NCBI GenBank assembly: GCA_900772095.1
Contig: CAAGQJ010000016.1
Location: 27,202-91,201 of the forward strand
DNA length: 64,000 nucleotides
Origin: Bacilli bacterium
Lineage (GTDB): Bacteria; Bacillota_I; Bacilli_A; RF39; UBA660
Direction: 5' to 3'
Each line of letters starts with the position of its first letter. Position 1 is the stretch's first letter. The notes beneath the pieces were generated by a model. It worked only from the letters and a program-made list of their open reading frames with translations. It was not told the origin of the DNA and searched no databases. A program made the position numbers and the translations under genes. Of this stretch, positions 1-7,964 are shown in pieces.

Positions 1-984
1 CGCTATTGTTTCATGGATGGTGATACACCGGACTCAATCTACTGGGGCGACACAAGAGAAGAGGTATACGAGCAGTGCAAGGGTATCATCGATAGCCTTT
101 GGAAGGACAGCTACGAAGAGCTTGGATACACGAAGCTCGAAATGTTCATCAAGTCAGCAACGTTTATCCGTGCCGACGTATCAGAGAACATCAAGCTTAT
201 CTCTACAGATGCATCATATATCGCCAACCTTGCCCAGCAGGACGAGGAGCAGCGTATGCGAGACCTGGAAGCCAACTGGAACTGGAAAGCTGCCGGAGAT
301 GACATGATCAAGATGGAAGACCTTGATGAAATCTACGACAATGCAGAACAGATAGGAGATGGAAAACGCAGAGCTTCTGCCGATATTGCTTTCACCGGCG
401 GCGATAACTTCGTAATGTGGCTTTGGGAAGGATACCATTGCAAAGACCTCATCGTGTCAAGAATCGACTCAAAGACGCTCGTTTCTGTTGTCCAGACAAG
501 ATTGCGTGAGTGGGGTGTTGAGGAATGTAACTTCACATACGACATGCAGGGCATAGGGCAGTACTTCAAGGGATTCTTCAAAGAAGCGGTTCCATTCAAC
601 AACCAGGCGGCTCCTATTCCTGCCAATCACCAAGAAGAGGAAGGAATCAAGTACTTATACAAGGACTTAAAGTCTCAATGCGCTTGGTTATTCTACAAGA
701 TGGTGAAAGAGAAGAAAGTATCCATCGACTCGCAGCTTTTGGAACGAAAGTATTCGGGTGACGGATTCGATAAAGTCCCCCTCAGACAAATTCTCCAAAA
801 GGAGCGAAAGATGCTCCGACGTGACGAAGACGGAGATGATAGGGGATTCAAACTTATGCCTAAAAAGAAGGCAAAGAAATATGTGGGCCACTCGCCTGAC
901 TTCTTTGAGTCTTGGTTCTATGTAATGATATTCAGTTTAACAAAAAAGAAACATAAAAAGGTAAAAGGATTATGGAGAATTTAA
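1..984 (+). CDS. Phage terminase large subunit, C-terminal part (5' end outside window)
   Basis: The frame is open to the left window edge, so this is the C-terminal portion of a longer protein; the first in-window ATG (13) is probably internal. The visible part looks like the RNase H-like nuclease half of TerL, which cuts concatemeric DNA at the prohead portal: an acidic nuclease strand (SADIAF..GGD, visible residues 122-131), a second strand with TYDMQG and a C-terminal SPDFFES motif provide the three expected acidic metal ligands. The ATPase half must lie upstream. The stop overlaps the portal gene start by 13 nt, the usual terL-portal order. Confidence 0.85.
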   Translation, partial: RYCFMDGDTPDSIYWGDTREEVYEQCKGIIDSLWKDSYEELGYTKLEMFIKSATFIRADVSENIKLISTDASYIANLAQQDEEQRMRDLEANWNWKAAGDDMIKMEDLDEIYDNAEQIGDGKRRASADIAFTGGDNFVMWLWEGYHCKDLIVSRIDSKTLVSVVQTRLREWGVEECNFTYDMQGIGQYFKGFFKEAVPFNNQAAPIPANHQEEEGIKYLYKDLKSQCAWLFYKMVKEKKVSIDSQLLERKYSGDGFDKVPLRQILQKERKMLRRDEDGDDRGFKLMPKKKAKKYVGHSPDFFESWFYVMIFSLTKKKHKKVKGLWRI

Positions 985-2699
985 ATTTTAGAGAAATACT
1001 CGTAAAGAAACCATTCTACGAGCTTAAGCCTGACGGATATATGAGTCACGGCACTTTCTCCGACAAGGTTGGAGACAGGAGCATGCAGAACATGCCTTAC
1101 GACCCCTGTGTATGGAGGGTAAAAACCCAGTCTGACTTCCTTCGTGAGTACTTCACGAGCGGACATAGAATTTGGGACGAGAAAGCATATCCTGATATTA
1201 TTAAGGAAAACCCAGACTGGGATCCAAAAGACCCATCTACGGGGAGCCACTACTACAGACAGCCAATTACAAGGTGTGCTTTTGCCTTCCAACAGGTTAT
1301 CGCGACGAAACATACCCTGCACCTGACCGGAAATGACATCCAATTCGAGCTTGCAGATAGCACGGATGAGCTTGACAAGGAAGAGAAATTTCAAAAGAAC
1401 CTCAATGTCTTCAAGAAGGGGTGGCTTATGCATAACATGGAGATTGCATTCTTCGAAGCAGTAAGCTCTTATATGATAGTTGCTGAAACTGCAACTGTCG
1501 GGTATATTGATAAAGGAAAGTTCGGAGTCAAGGTTCTTTCATTCAAGAATGGCGACTATCTTTATCCGCATTATGATTCAATAACTGGCGAGCTTTCTGT
1601 ATTTGCCCGCAAGTATTACGATTTGGATGAAGACGGAAACGCACAGATCGAGTGGGTTGAAGTATGGGATGATACCTATTATTACAGATTCAGGAACGAT
1701 GTCGGAAACAAGAGCGTAACGAAGAAGGCAGTGAACCTCATTAAGGGATTGTTCGGAATGAACGGATATGCTCTTGTTGAGAAAAAGAAACATCACTTCA
1801 ACTCGATACCTGTGGCATACATCCGCAACGATGAGGGCCCATGCTGGTCTAACGTTCAGAAAAACATCGAAGATTACGAGGAGGCATTTTCGTACCTTTG
1901 CGAGAACAACAAAGCGTACGCTTTCCCGGTATTCTATATTAAAGGTGATGGTGAGGAAATTTCCATCTCTGGCGACGATATGACAGGAGCGGCCAAGGTT
2001 ATCGCTATGAACAACAAGGATAACGATGCAGGATTCCTTAATGGCACAGATGCTTCTGAAGCTTTCGCAACTCAGCTCAATAAGTCGTATGACCTTATCT
2101 ATGAACTTTCATTCACGGTAAAGCCACCGGAGTTGAAGTCTGGTGACCTTCCAGGTGTAGCTATCAAGCTTCTCTATTCCCCAGCATTGGAGGTAGCTAT
2201 GAATGACGCTCAGAAATTGCAGCCATTCCTTGATAAACTGGTTGAAATCGCCAAGTTTGGAATCGGATACGAAAACAATGCGACGGCTTCTATTGTTGGT
2301 CTCGATATCAATGCATGGATTGAGCCTTATACACATCAGAACAAGACGGAACTTCTTACAAATCTTGCAACTGCCGTTCAGAACGGATTCCTATCGAAGC
2401 AGACTGCATCGGAGCGTTGTCCTGACTTTCCAAAGAATGCCGAGTGGGAGCGTATCTTGCGTGAAAAGAAGGAAGAGGATCAGCAGGACCTCCTCATGGA
2501 TATACAGCGTGCGGATAACGAAACTGAGAACGCCATCGAGGAGCAGGAAGCTACTGCGAGGATCCAGAACGGAGGCAATGGAAACATTCGTACAGGTAAC
2601 GGAAGGAAGGCAGGAAGGCCTAGCGAGGGTAAGAATACCGATAAATGGGGGAACAAGCCTCAAGAGAATAATTGGAAAAAATACAATCAAACCCATTAA
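972..2699 (+). CDS. Phage portal protein
   Basis: 575 aa, the size expected of a portal, the dodecameric ring at the capsid vertex through which DNA is packaged. It directly follows and overlaps terL and precedes a MuF-like protein, the classic order. The C-terminal about 90 residues are charged and low complexity (E/Q/N/G/R rich), as in many portals. The assignment rests on position, length and general composition; no catalytic motif exists for this family. The start codon ATGGAGAAT lies within the end of terL, so the genes are translationally coupled. Confidence 0.75.
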   Translation: MENLNFREILVKKPFYELKPDGYMSHGTFSDKVGDRSMQNMPYDPCVWRVKTQSDFLREYFTSGHRIWDEKAYPDIIKENPDWDPKDPSTGSHYYRQPITRCAFAFQQVIATKHTLHLTGNDIQFELADSTDELDKEEKFQKNLNVFKKGWLMHNMEIAFFEAVSSYMIVAETATVGYIDKGKFGVKVLSFKNGDYLYPHYDSITGELSVFARKYYDLDEDGNAQIEWVEVWDDTYYYRFRNDVGNKSVTKKAVNLIKGLFGMNGYALVEKKKHHFNSIPVAYIRNDEGPCWSNVQKNIEDYEEAFSYLCENNKAYAFPVFYIKGDGEEISISGDDMTGAAKVIAMNNKDNDAGFLNGTDASEAFATQLNKSYDLIYELSFTVKPPELKSGDLPGVAIKLLYSPALEVAMNDAQKLQPFLDKLVEIAKFGIGYENNATASIVGLDINAWIEPYTHQNKTELLTNLATAVQNGFLSKQTASERCPDFPKNAEWERILREKKEEDQQDLLMDIQRADNETENAIEEQEATARIQNGGNGNIRTGNGRKAGRPSEGKNTDKWGNKPQENNWKKYNQTH

Positions 2700-2705
2700 T
2701 AGCCT

Positions 2706-3482
2706 ATGGATGAGTTAAAACGTTCTGTCGATTACAGCAGGAAGCGCTTGCAGGCAATCCGAAACTGCGAGGGCCACATATCAGATATTCTCTGGAAATC
2801 GACACAAAAGGTAATTACCGCAAGTAAGCGATACAGAGGTGCGGGCAGGCTCACTAACGAGTCGGCCCTGCTCTCTTACGCCAAGAATGTTACTGCCGAT
2901 GCAGAGGAGAGCATTAACAGCTACATCTCTGCCTACTCAAAGGCTTCGTGCAAGATTCTAGGGATTGACAGCGAGAACATAGAATCGTTTCTCGTCAGCG
3001 ACATCTACGGAAAGACAACATCCGAAAGAAACGCCGTCTATCTCGGTAACTTTGCTGAAGATATTGTGAGGATGATCAAGGCGGGAACATTGATGGGATA
3101 TTCAGAACAGCAGCTCATTTCTTCCATCCGAACCGGCTACAAGGACCCATACCACACATCAGTCATCACCAAGGCGAAGAGAAAGGACATCAACATCGAT
3201 GTTCCTTCTTACGGAAAGGGCTACTACAAGAACGCCTATCAGAATATCGTAAGAAACGCTTCTCAGGTGATTGCTTTGGCGTGGGGACAGGCAGAGCAGG
3301 AGTATGGGCAGGAGAACAAGGCTATCGGGTTCTATGTCAAGAGAGGAAGCGACTTCCCGTGCTTGATTTGTCAAAACGAAGCCGATGCCGGACTCCATTC
3401 TTTCAAAGATCCATACCCACCATTCCATGTTTCGTGTCAATGTTTTACGGTATTTGCATTCAAGGATAATAAAAAGAAATAA
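2706..3482 (+). CDS. MuF-like minor head protein
   Basis: 258 aa. The C-terminus carries the pattern CLICQNEADAG, then PYPPFH, then CQC, i.e. C-x2-C ... P-x2-H-x3-C-x-C, the cysteine/histidine cluster typical of phage Mu gpF-like (SPP1 gp7-like) minor capsid proteins found beside the portal. The N-terminal two thirds are helical. It lies 6 nt after the portal stop, supporting membership of the head operon. The protein is thought to be injected or to stabilise the portal; that role is family knowledge, not visible here. Confidence 0.75.
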   Translation: MDELKRSVDYSRKRLQAIRNCEGHISDILWKSTQKVITASKRYRGAGRLTNESALLSYAKNVTADAEESINSYISAYSKASCKILGIDSENIESFLVSDIYGKTTSERNAVYLGNFAEDIVRMIKAGTLMGYSEQQLISSIRTGYKDPYHTSVITKAKRKDINIDVPSYGKGYYKNAYQNIVRNASQVIALAWGQAEQEYGQENKAIGFYVKRGSDFPCLICQNEADAGLHSFKDPYPPFHVSCQCFTVFAFKDNKKK

Positions 3483-3486
3483 GATT

Positions 3487-4035
3487 ATGATTGAAGAAAC
3501 AAAAGGATACACGTTATCCGTCGATACATATAAGAAGGCGAAGGCTCTTAAGATGAAAGACCCTCGCTATTATATCTACGCCAGCCTCCGTGGTTCAGGT
3601 ATGTCTGTCCGTGACAGCTGGGCCATCGCATTTCAGGGAGAAGGAATAGGTGTGTGGGAGAAATCTTTCCTCGAAAACGAGATGAATAAGCTAGAAGCCC
3701 AGGAGTCCGTTCAGAAGAGAATCGCAGAGGTGCAGGGAAAGAAAGTGAAGAACGAGAACGCCGATGAGCTCACCCAGGAGGAACTTATTAAGGCTACCTC
3801 GAAGGAAGAGATTCTGAGAAACCTCGTTATCGCTCAGCGCAAGCAGAAGTTTGGCTCTCCAGAGTGGCAAAAGACGACAGCCATGATAGCAGACTATTCT
3901 AAGATTAAGCAGGATGAAATTGATACGGAAAACAATGTGGTCCATTACTACATTCCTCTGTCAATGCCTCGATGCTGCGAGGACTGCATTATCTTTAAAA
4001 ATGGCCAGGCGACATTCCAAAAGAAGAAGAAATAG
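3487..4035 (+). CDS. Head-operon protein of unknown function (small-terminase-like?)
   Basis: 182 aa from ATG 3487, 4 nt after the MuF-like gene. An upstream in-frame ATG (3385) lies inside the preceding gene and is rejected. The N-terminal third (residues 20-60) looks like a helical DNA-binding segment, the middle is a charged coiled coil, and the tail contains HYYIPLSMP followed by a Cys pair (CCEDC) and a lysine-rich end. A small terminase or scaffold-like role would fit the neighbourhood, but the sequence does not decide it. Confidence 0.6.
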   Translation: MIEETKGYTLSVDTYKKAKALKMKDPRYYIYASLRGSGMSVRDSWAIAFQGEGIGVWEKSFLENEMNKLEAQESVQKRIAEVQGKKVKNENADELTQEELIKATSKEEILRNLVIAQRKQKFGSPEWQKTTAMIADYSKIKQDEIDTENNVVHYYIPLSMPRCCEDCIIFKNGQATFQKKKK

Positions 4036-4087
4036 TTAAATTCGTGTTAAAGTAACTTTGTTTTACTAGAATTTCTGCAAAACCAAG

Positions 4088-4192
4088 TACCTTTGCAGGC
4101 AGATATACGTTCACAGATTCGTTCTGCTGTTCGTAATTCTGTTTAATTGGTTACGAGGGGTGGTGTCTTCACAGATGCCACCCCTCACTTTT
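4088..4192 (+). ncRNA. Promoter-like box followed by intrinsic terminator (possible short RNA)
   Basis: In the gap between the head operon and the convergent minus-strand genes, a TACCTTTG box (4088-4095, Bacteroidota -7 form) is followed about 60 nt later by a perfect 9-bp stem GAGGGGTGG (4155-4163) / CCACCCCTC (4178-4186) with ACTTTT after it. This is at least a terminator for the head operon. With the promoter box it could also define an RNA of about 90 nt. The -33 element is weak, so an independent transcript is uncertain. Confidence 0.5.
4155..4192 (+). terminator. Intrinsic terminator after the head operon
   Basis: A perfect 9-bp GC-rich stem with a 14-nt loop followed by a T-rich tract. 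It separates the plus-strand head genes from the converging minus-strand block. Confidence 0.75.
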
Positions 4193-4226
4193 ATATTATG
4201 AAAGTAGAAGAAAAATATAAACTCAA

Positions 4227-4415
4227 TCAGGGATACTTCTCTCCGGTGATGAGTTCAAGCGCAATCCGCACCTGATCTTCAAGCATATCGTCATTAAACG
4301 TAGGAAGAACGCCGTATGATGGCAGTTTCTTCGTCTCAGCGGCCTCCAAAATGAACTGGAGTGCCTGTACTAGGGAAGTATGGTCTTGAACGACCTCAAG
4401 CAATTTATCGCTCAT
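4227..4415 (-). CDS. Small protein of unknown function
   Basis: 62 aa starting MSDKLLEVVQ. The start (4415) lies 11 nt inside the end of the upstream gene (4405-4959), which argues for coupled translation; the longer in-frame extension upstream is a shadow of that gene. Helical, acidic, no recognisable domain. Last gene of the minus-strand operon. Confidence 0.6.
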   Translation of the reverse strand: MSDKLLEVVQDHTSLVQALQFILEAAETKKLPSYGVLPTFNDDMLEDQVRIALELITGEKYP

Positions 4416-4959
4416 CCTTGCCTCCTTCCTTCTTAATCTGCTCTGCCATTTCAAGAATAGTCTCGGCGTGCTTGTCGCGGTCGATGACTTCCTGTACGGC
4501 CTCATCGCTCTCCTTGCGAAGCTGCTCTTCTGTCTTGCCCTTGTCAGCAGCAGCATTCAGTCTCGCAGACTCACGGGCAAGGTACTCGTCACGGAGCTTC
4601 AACTTGCCTGCCGTGTATTCTGCATCGCCAGGCAACGATGTATCCGCATACATAAGCTGGGCAAATGCCTCGATGATGTTTCCATCGTCCTTGGAGAACT
4701 CGTAATGGTCTCCTACAGCCACAGGAACACACTCATCGAGTGCAGCGTACATGGATGTACCGATGGAGTATTCGATTCCCCATGTGCCGGCAATGTTAGC
4801 AATCTTGATGAAAGGCAGCGATCCTCTCTGTAAATGCTTCTTGATCTCAGCAGGGATATCCTCTCTGAGTGAAGCAACCTCTTTCTTAGACAAGCTCTTA
4901 CTGAACTTCAGCACGGTGAAGTGTCTTGTCTTGATAGTCTTTCCAAATGGTAATGCCAT
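4405..4959 (-). CDS. Protein of unknown function
   Basis: 184 aa. The N-terminal half is mixed alpha/beta; the C-terminal half (about 110-184) is a strongly charged coiled coil ending KKEGGKDER. No family recognised. Operonic with the 62-aa gene downstream. Confidence 0.65.
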   Translation of the reverse strand: MALPFGKTIKTRHFTVLKFSKSLSKKEVASLREDIPAEIKKHLQRGSLPFIKIANIAGTWGIEYSIGTSMYAALDECVPVAVGDHYEFSKDDGNIIEAFAQLMYADTSLPGDAEYTAGKLKLRDEYLARESARLNAAADKGKTEEQLRKESDEAVQEVIDRDKHAETILEMAEQIKKEGGKDER

Positions 4960-4971
4960 GATAACAATATT

Positions 4972-5115
4972 TTAAAGTTCAACTTTTATTTCCTTATACT
5001 CGAAATCTGTGCAAGATGGATTCTCCTCAGAAGTAAACCTAATCTCATTAGGGTTATTACAAGTTCCATCCTTAAAGAAGAAACAATCCTTGCAAGTGTA
5101 ATCAGTCTGCTCCAT
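4972..5115 (-). CDS. Cys-rich miniprotein (zinc-knuckle-like)
   Basis: 47 aa, MEQTDYTCKDCFFFKDGTC... A C-x2-C-FFF-x3-C arrangement followed by another Cys suggests a small zinc-binding or disulphide fold. The start (5115) overlaps the stop of the upstream 233-aa gene by 14 nt. Similar C-x2-C-x-F miniproteins recur on the plus strand near 51.1, 51.8, 52.0, 52.5 and 57.5 kb, so this is a recurrent small-protein type of the phage. Confidence 0.6.
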   Translation of the reverse strand: MEQTDYTCKDCFFFKDGTCNNPNEIRFTSEENPSCTDFEYKEIKVEL

Positions 5116-5803
5116 GTTCCTTACGTTTTTGATATTCCATCAATGTCAAGATACAATAGTTAGCGCAGTCAAGAAGAGCATCTTCCAATGTCTCATTAGC
5201 AACTTGCGCTTCATTATCCTTCAACGTCTTGATACGATTCACTTCCTCTCGTGTCTTTCCGTAGCCGTAGTTGATACCAAGCTCATCATACATCTCAGAA
5301 AAGGCATTTCCGTAGTCGTGATTCTTCTTGATATAGGTTTCTTGCATCTCTCCCGTAATTCTATTAAAGAGCATGACATCTTGCGACATGTCGCGCACTC
5401 CGTTCAGTTTGTTAACGGTTTCTTCTGAAAGATTGTTTGCGCAATTACGCAAATTGATGATTTCTTCCATAGACAACCATTTTTTTCCTGTTTCTGTAAT
5501 AATTCGGTTAAATTCCTCTATACCAAAACAGAATCTTGTGGTAGTCCACTGTTCCTCCAATTTACCAAAAATCGTATTGTGACTATTTCCCATCACAAAA
5601 AACTCACGTACCGTCTCGATTGTAACACGGTTATCTTTTATGTCAACTATCTTGAACAAGACCGGAAGATCCACTTTGTCTTTAAGCAGAACATCGAATC
5701 CCCCAGATGCTATAGAATGCAAAATCCATCCTCTCTCATCCTTTCCCCTTCTTTCACACAAAGTGAATACAAGACCTACCTTAATATCTTCTTTCTTAAT
5801 CAT
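5102..5803 (-). CDS. DUF1599-like (nucleotide-modification-associated domain 1) protein
   Basis: 233 aa. The C-terminal third contains KKNHDYGNAF, a later ETLEDALLDCANYCILTLMEY stretch and intervening acidic/Arg residues, the pattern of DUF1599, a helical domain of phages associated with nucleotide metabolism (MazG-like fold). The N-terminal about 110 residues are unrelated beta-rich sequence. The substrate cannot be inferred. It sits in a minus-strand run of small genes. Confidence 0.6.
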   Translation of the reverse strand: MIKKEDIKVGLVFTLCERRGKDERGWILHSIASGGFDVLLKDKVDLPVLFKIVDIKDNRVTIETVREFFVMGNSHNTIFGKLEEQWTTTRFCFGIEEFNRIITETGKKWLSMEEIINLRNCANNLSEETVNKLNGVRDMSQDVMLFNRITGEMQETYIKKNHDYGNAFSEMYDELGINYGYGKTREEVNRIKTLKDNEAQVANETLEDALLDCANYCILTLMEYQKRKEHGAD

Positions 5804-5821
5804 AAGCTATTTCCTTCTATA

Positions 5822-6148
5822 TTAAACCCCAAAACAAAACCAAAGCAGACCATAAACTTTCATTTCTGCTTTCGAAAGTTGCTTAAAGCACTCAAAGTCA
5901 TAGTCCTTATTTACATAAGCCCTAATTGGAGGTGCAAACTCTTTTTGCTTAACTGCTATTGTATATTCCGATTTGTGTGGAAAAACAGAATTCATATCCT
6001 CAATAACCGCACACATAACCATTCCGTTCTCTCGGACATCCGCATTACTTTCTATTTGCTGCTTTAGCTTTCCTACGGAATTATTTAGGAAAAACTCTTT
6101 AGGCGCAAAGTAAATGTCACCAAGTTTTAATTTCTCATTTTTATCCAT
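5822..6148 (-). CDS. Protein of unknown function
   Basis: 108 aa, MDKNEKLKLGDIYFAPKEFF...; mixed composition and no recognisable motif. The start is 3 nt from the stop of the upstream 130-aa gene, indicating one transcript. Confidence 0.55.
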   Translation of the reverse strand: MDKNEKLKLGDIYFAPKEFFLNNSVGKLKQQIESNADVRENGMVMCAVIEDMNSVFPHKSEYTIAVKQKEFAPPIRAYVNKDYDFECFKQLSKAEMKVYGLLWFCFGV

Positions 6149-6151
6149 AAG

Positions 6152-6544
6152 CTATTCCTCCTTATCTTTTAGTTCAACGAAATCACCAATACCCAAACGA
6201 GCATTGTTGATGCAAGAAGCAATCCAACCCATCAAGTAGGCAGAAGGCTCTCCGCCGTGTTCCAAGTCAGTATATTCCTCGATGGCATCGCAGACGTGAG
6301 AAGCTTCGTGGCAGCAATAGTTCATCGACATAACCTTCTGACACGGAAACGATACAAGAACGCCACGTCTTCTGTCGCTCTTCCTGACAGCATCGGAATA
6401 CGTAACGCCGCCGTAATCACTATCGGGAGCATTGCACTTGTCAAAACATGAATCTATCAGCTCTTTCAAGTCTTTACCGATGTGTACCCAAAGTTTCAAA
6501 GGGTAGATTCCGTTTTCGTATTCGTAATATCCTTTCTTCTTCAT
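6152..6544 (-). CDS. Putative zincin-like protein with HExxH motif
   Basis: 130 aa. CHEASHVCD in mid-protein gives HExxH, the zinc-metalloprotease signature, followed by acidic residues (EEYTDLEHGGEPSAYLMGW) that could supply the third ligand. A single HExxH can occur by chance, but the surrounding glutamates and the GGEPxAYLMGW stretch look like a conserved phage domain. Substrate unknown. Confidence 0.5.
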   Translation of the reverse strand: MKKKGYYEYENGIYPLKLWVHIGKDLKELIDSCFDKCNAPDSDYGGVTYSDAVRKSDRRRGVLVSFPCQKVMSMNYCCHEASHVCDAIEEYTDLEHGGEPSAYLMGWIASCINNARLGIGDFVELKDKEE

Positions 6545-6552
6545 ATTCTCAA

Positions 6553-7047
6553 CTATTTCTGTTTTGACACAATCTCGATAGCAGACAATAATGTCTTCTC
6601 GCTGATACCTTTTCCACTACCAACACCATCTTTCTCTATTCTTTCAAGAGATTTCTCAATAGAGCAAAAATCATCCTGAGAATTACTTATAAATCCATCA
6701 AGTTCTTCACTTACACTACTGATACAATCGTTGTTTTTTTTAACAATAGCTTCAAGACGACCGAAACACTTGTCGATATAATCCTTCAACCTTTCTTCAT
6801 GCTCTATGATAGTTGCAGAGCTTGTGATTTTACCATTCGCCCAGCACCTCTCTACAGTTTCATAATAATCACCTCTTTCGTCGCTGTGTTTTTTGTCAGA
6901 CACGACTCTTAACCCGACGAAATTTTCTCCATCCATTACCGCATAGACACCATCTCCAAATGGATATAGTTCGGCTTTTTCAATATCAAACCTACTTACA
7001 CTTTCTTTGTAAGCGACCTTTCCTAAAATATTAACTCTAATCTCCAT
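6553..7047 (-). CDS. Protein of unknown function with coiled coil
   Basis: 164 aa. A beta-rich N-terminal half, then a long helical/coiled-coil half from about residue 80 to 150. No family recognised. It lies between other small genes of the same strand with 8-nt gaps. Confidence 0.55.
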   Translation of the reverse strand: MEIRVNILGKVAYKESVSRFDIEKAELYPFGDGVYAVMDGENFVGLRVVSDKKHSDERGDYYETVERCWANGKITSSATIIEHEERLKDYIDKCFGRLEAIVKKNNDCISSVSEELDGFISNSQDDFCSIEKSLERIEKDGVGSGKGISEKTLLSAIEIVSKQK

Positions 7048-7054
7048 ATCTTAA

Positions 7055-7276
7055 CTATTTATTGTGTAACCTTCCAATATGCCACTTTGAGCAAACCTTG
7101 CACAAGTAAGGATGCCAACCGAGTGCATTCAATCTCGGATTCTGATTAAGAAACTCCCAAGCATCATCCTCAGTCTCATAGGCAACCTTCGCCTTCCAGG
7201 AATGAACCTTCTTAGTCCAATGCTCAGGGTCAGGCTTAAACGGAGGAACCTTGTTCGGATTGTGATGTCTTCTCAT
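7055..7276 (-). CDS. Small zinc-ribbon-like protein
   Basis: 73 aa, basic N-terminus MRRHHNPNKVPP, ending with YLCKVCSKWHIGRLH: C-x2-C followed by WH and a further His, a minimal zinc-knuckle pattern common in phage small proteins. Function unknown; possibly nucleic-acid binding. Confidence 0.55.
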   Translation of the reverse strand: MRRHHNPNKVPPFKPDPEHWTKKVHSWKAKVAYETEDDAWEFLNQNPRLNALGWHPYLCKVCSKWHIGRLHNK

Positions 7277-7278
7277 AA

Positions 7279-7734
7279 TTAAAAAGCTGTATATCTCGTT
7301 CTACGTATAGCTTCTAGCCTTTCACGAGCAGAAAGCCGTCTTTCAAGCGAAGAATCGAACTTTTTGGCTATCTGCTCGAATCTGAAAACCATTAGGTCAT
7401 CCTCAGAAACCTTCCACATCTTCTTCAGCCACTCGTTATTGAGGCGCTCTGTAATTTTTCTTATTCTGTCGCCGTAGAGGATTTCGAGCAGCAGCTCGTT
7501 TAAGCCTTTACTGCATTCAACATCAATGGTGAACTCACCACTGATATTTCCATACCTGAAAGAAGACATCCTACCGCCTGATTCAGCAGCCTTATCTACA
7601 TACTTCTTAATAGAGCCAGATACCTCTTCTTCGTTGGAGTCCGCAGGTAGCAGCCATATTGTTGACTCTGGCGAAACAACAGCAGGAAACTGACAGTCGC
7701 CTATAAAAAACTCAAAATTACGTTCTTCTCCCAT
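7279..7734 (-). CDS. Protein of unknown function
   Basis: 151 aa. The N-terminal half resembles a small alpha/beta domain and the C-terminal half is helical and basic (SLERRLSARERLEAIRR). No recognisable motif. The start is 3 nt from the stop of the upstream 68-aa gene. Confidence 0.55.
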   Translation of the reverse strand: MGEERNFEFFIGDCQFPAVVSPESTIWLLPADSNEEEVSGSIKKYVDKAAESGGRMSSFRYGNISGEFTIDVECSKGLNELLLEILYGDRIRKITERLNNEWLKKMWKVSEDDLMVFRFEQIAKKFDSSLERRLSARERLEAIRRTRYTAF

Positions 7735-7737
7735 AAG

Positions 7738-7944
7738 CTACAAACATTTGAATGAAATACTGTTCAACGTCCTGTTCACCGCAATCTCACTCTCGTTACA
7801 CATGGTCCTCATGCACTCCAGGGCATCCTCGCGAACAGCAGTCATAATCTCGCTCATCGAAGCGGTGGCCGGAACGATATTCCCGTCAGCCTTCTTCTTC
7901 GTGATACAGGAGATAATCTCCTTGATATATTCCTTGTCTATCAT
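7738..7944 (-). CDS. Small protein of unknown function
   Basis: 68 aa, MIDKEYIKEIISCITKKK..., predicted helical. It sits directly downstream of the primase/helicase gene (20-nt gap) and is probably co-transcribed with it. Confidence 0.55.
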   Translation of the reverse strand: MIDKEYIKEIISCITKKKADGNIVPATASMSEIMTAVREDALECMRTMCNESEIAVNRTLNSISFKCL

Positions 7945-7964
7945 AGAAATCTGTTTTATAACCG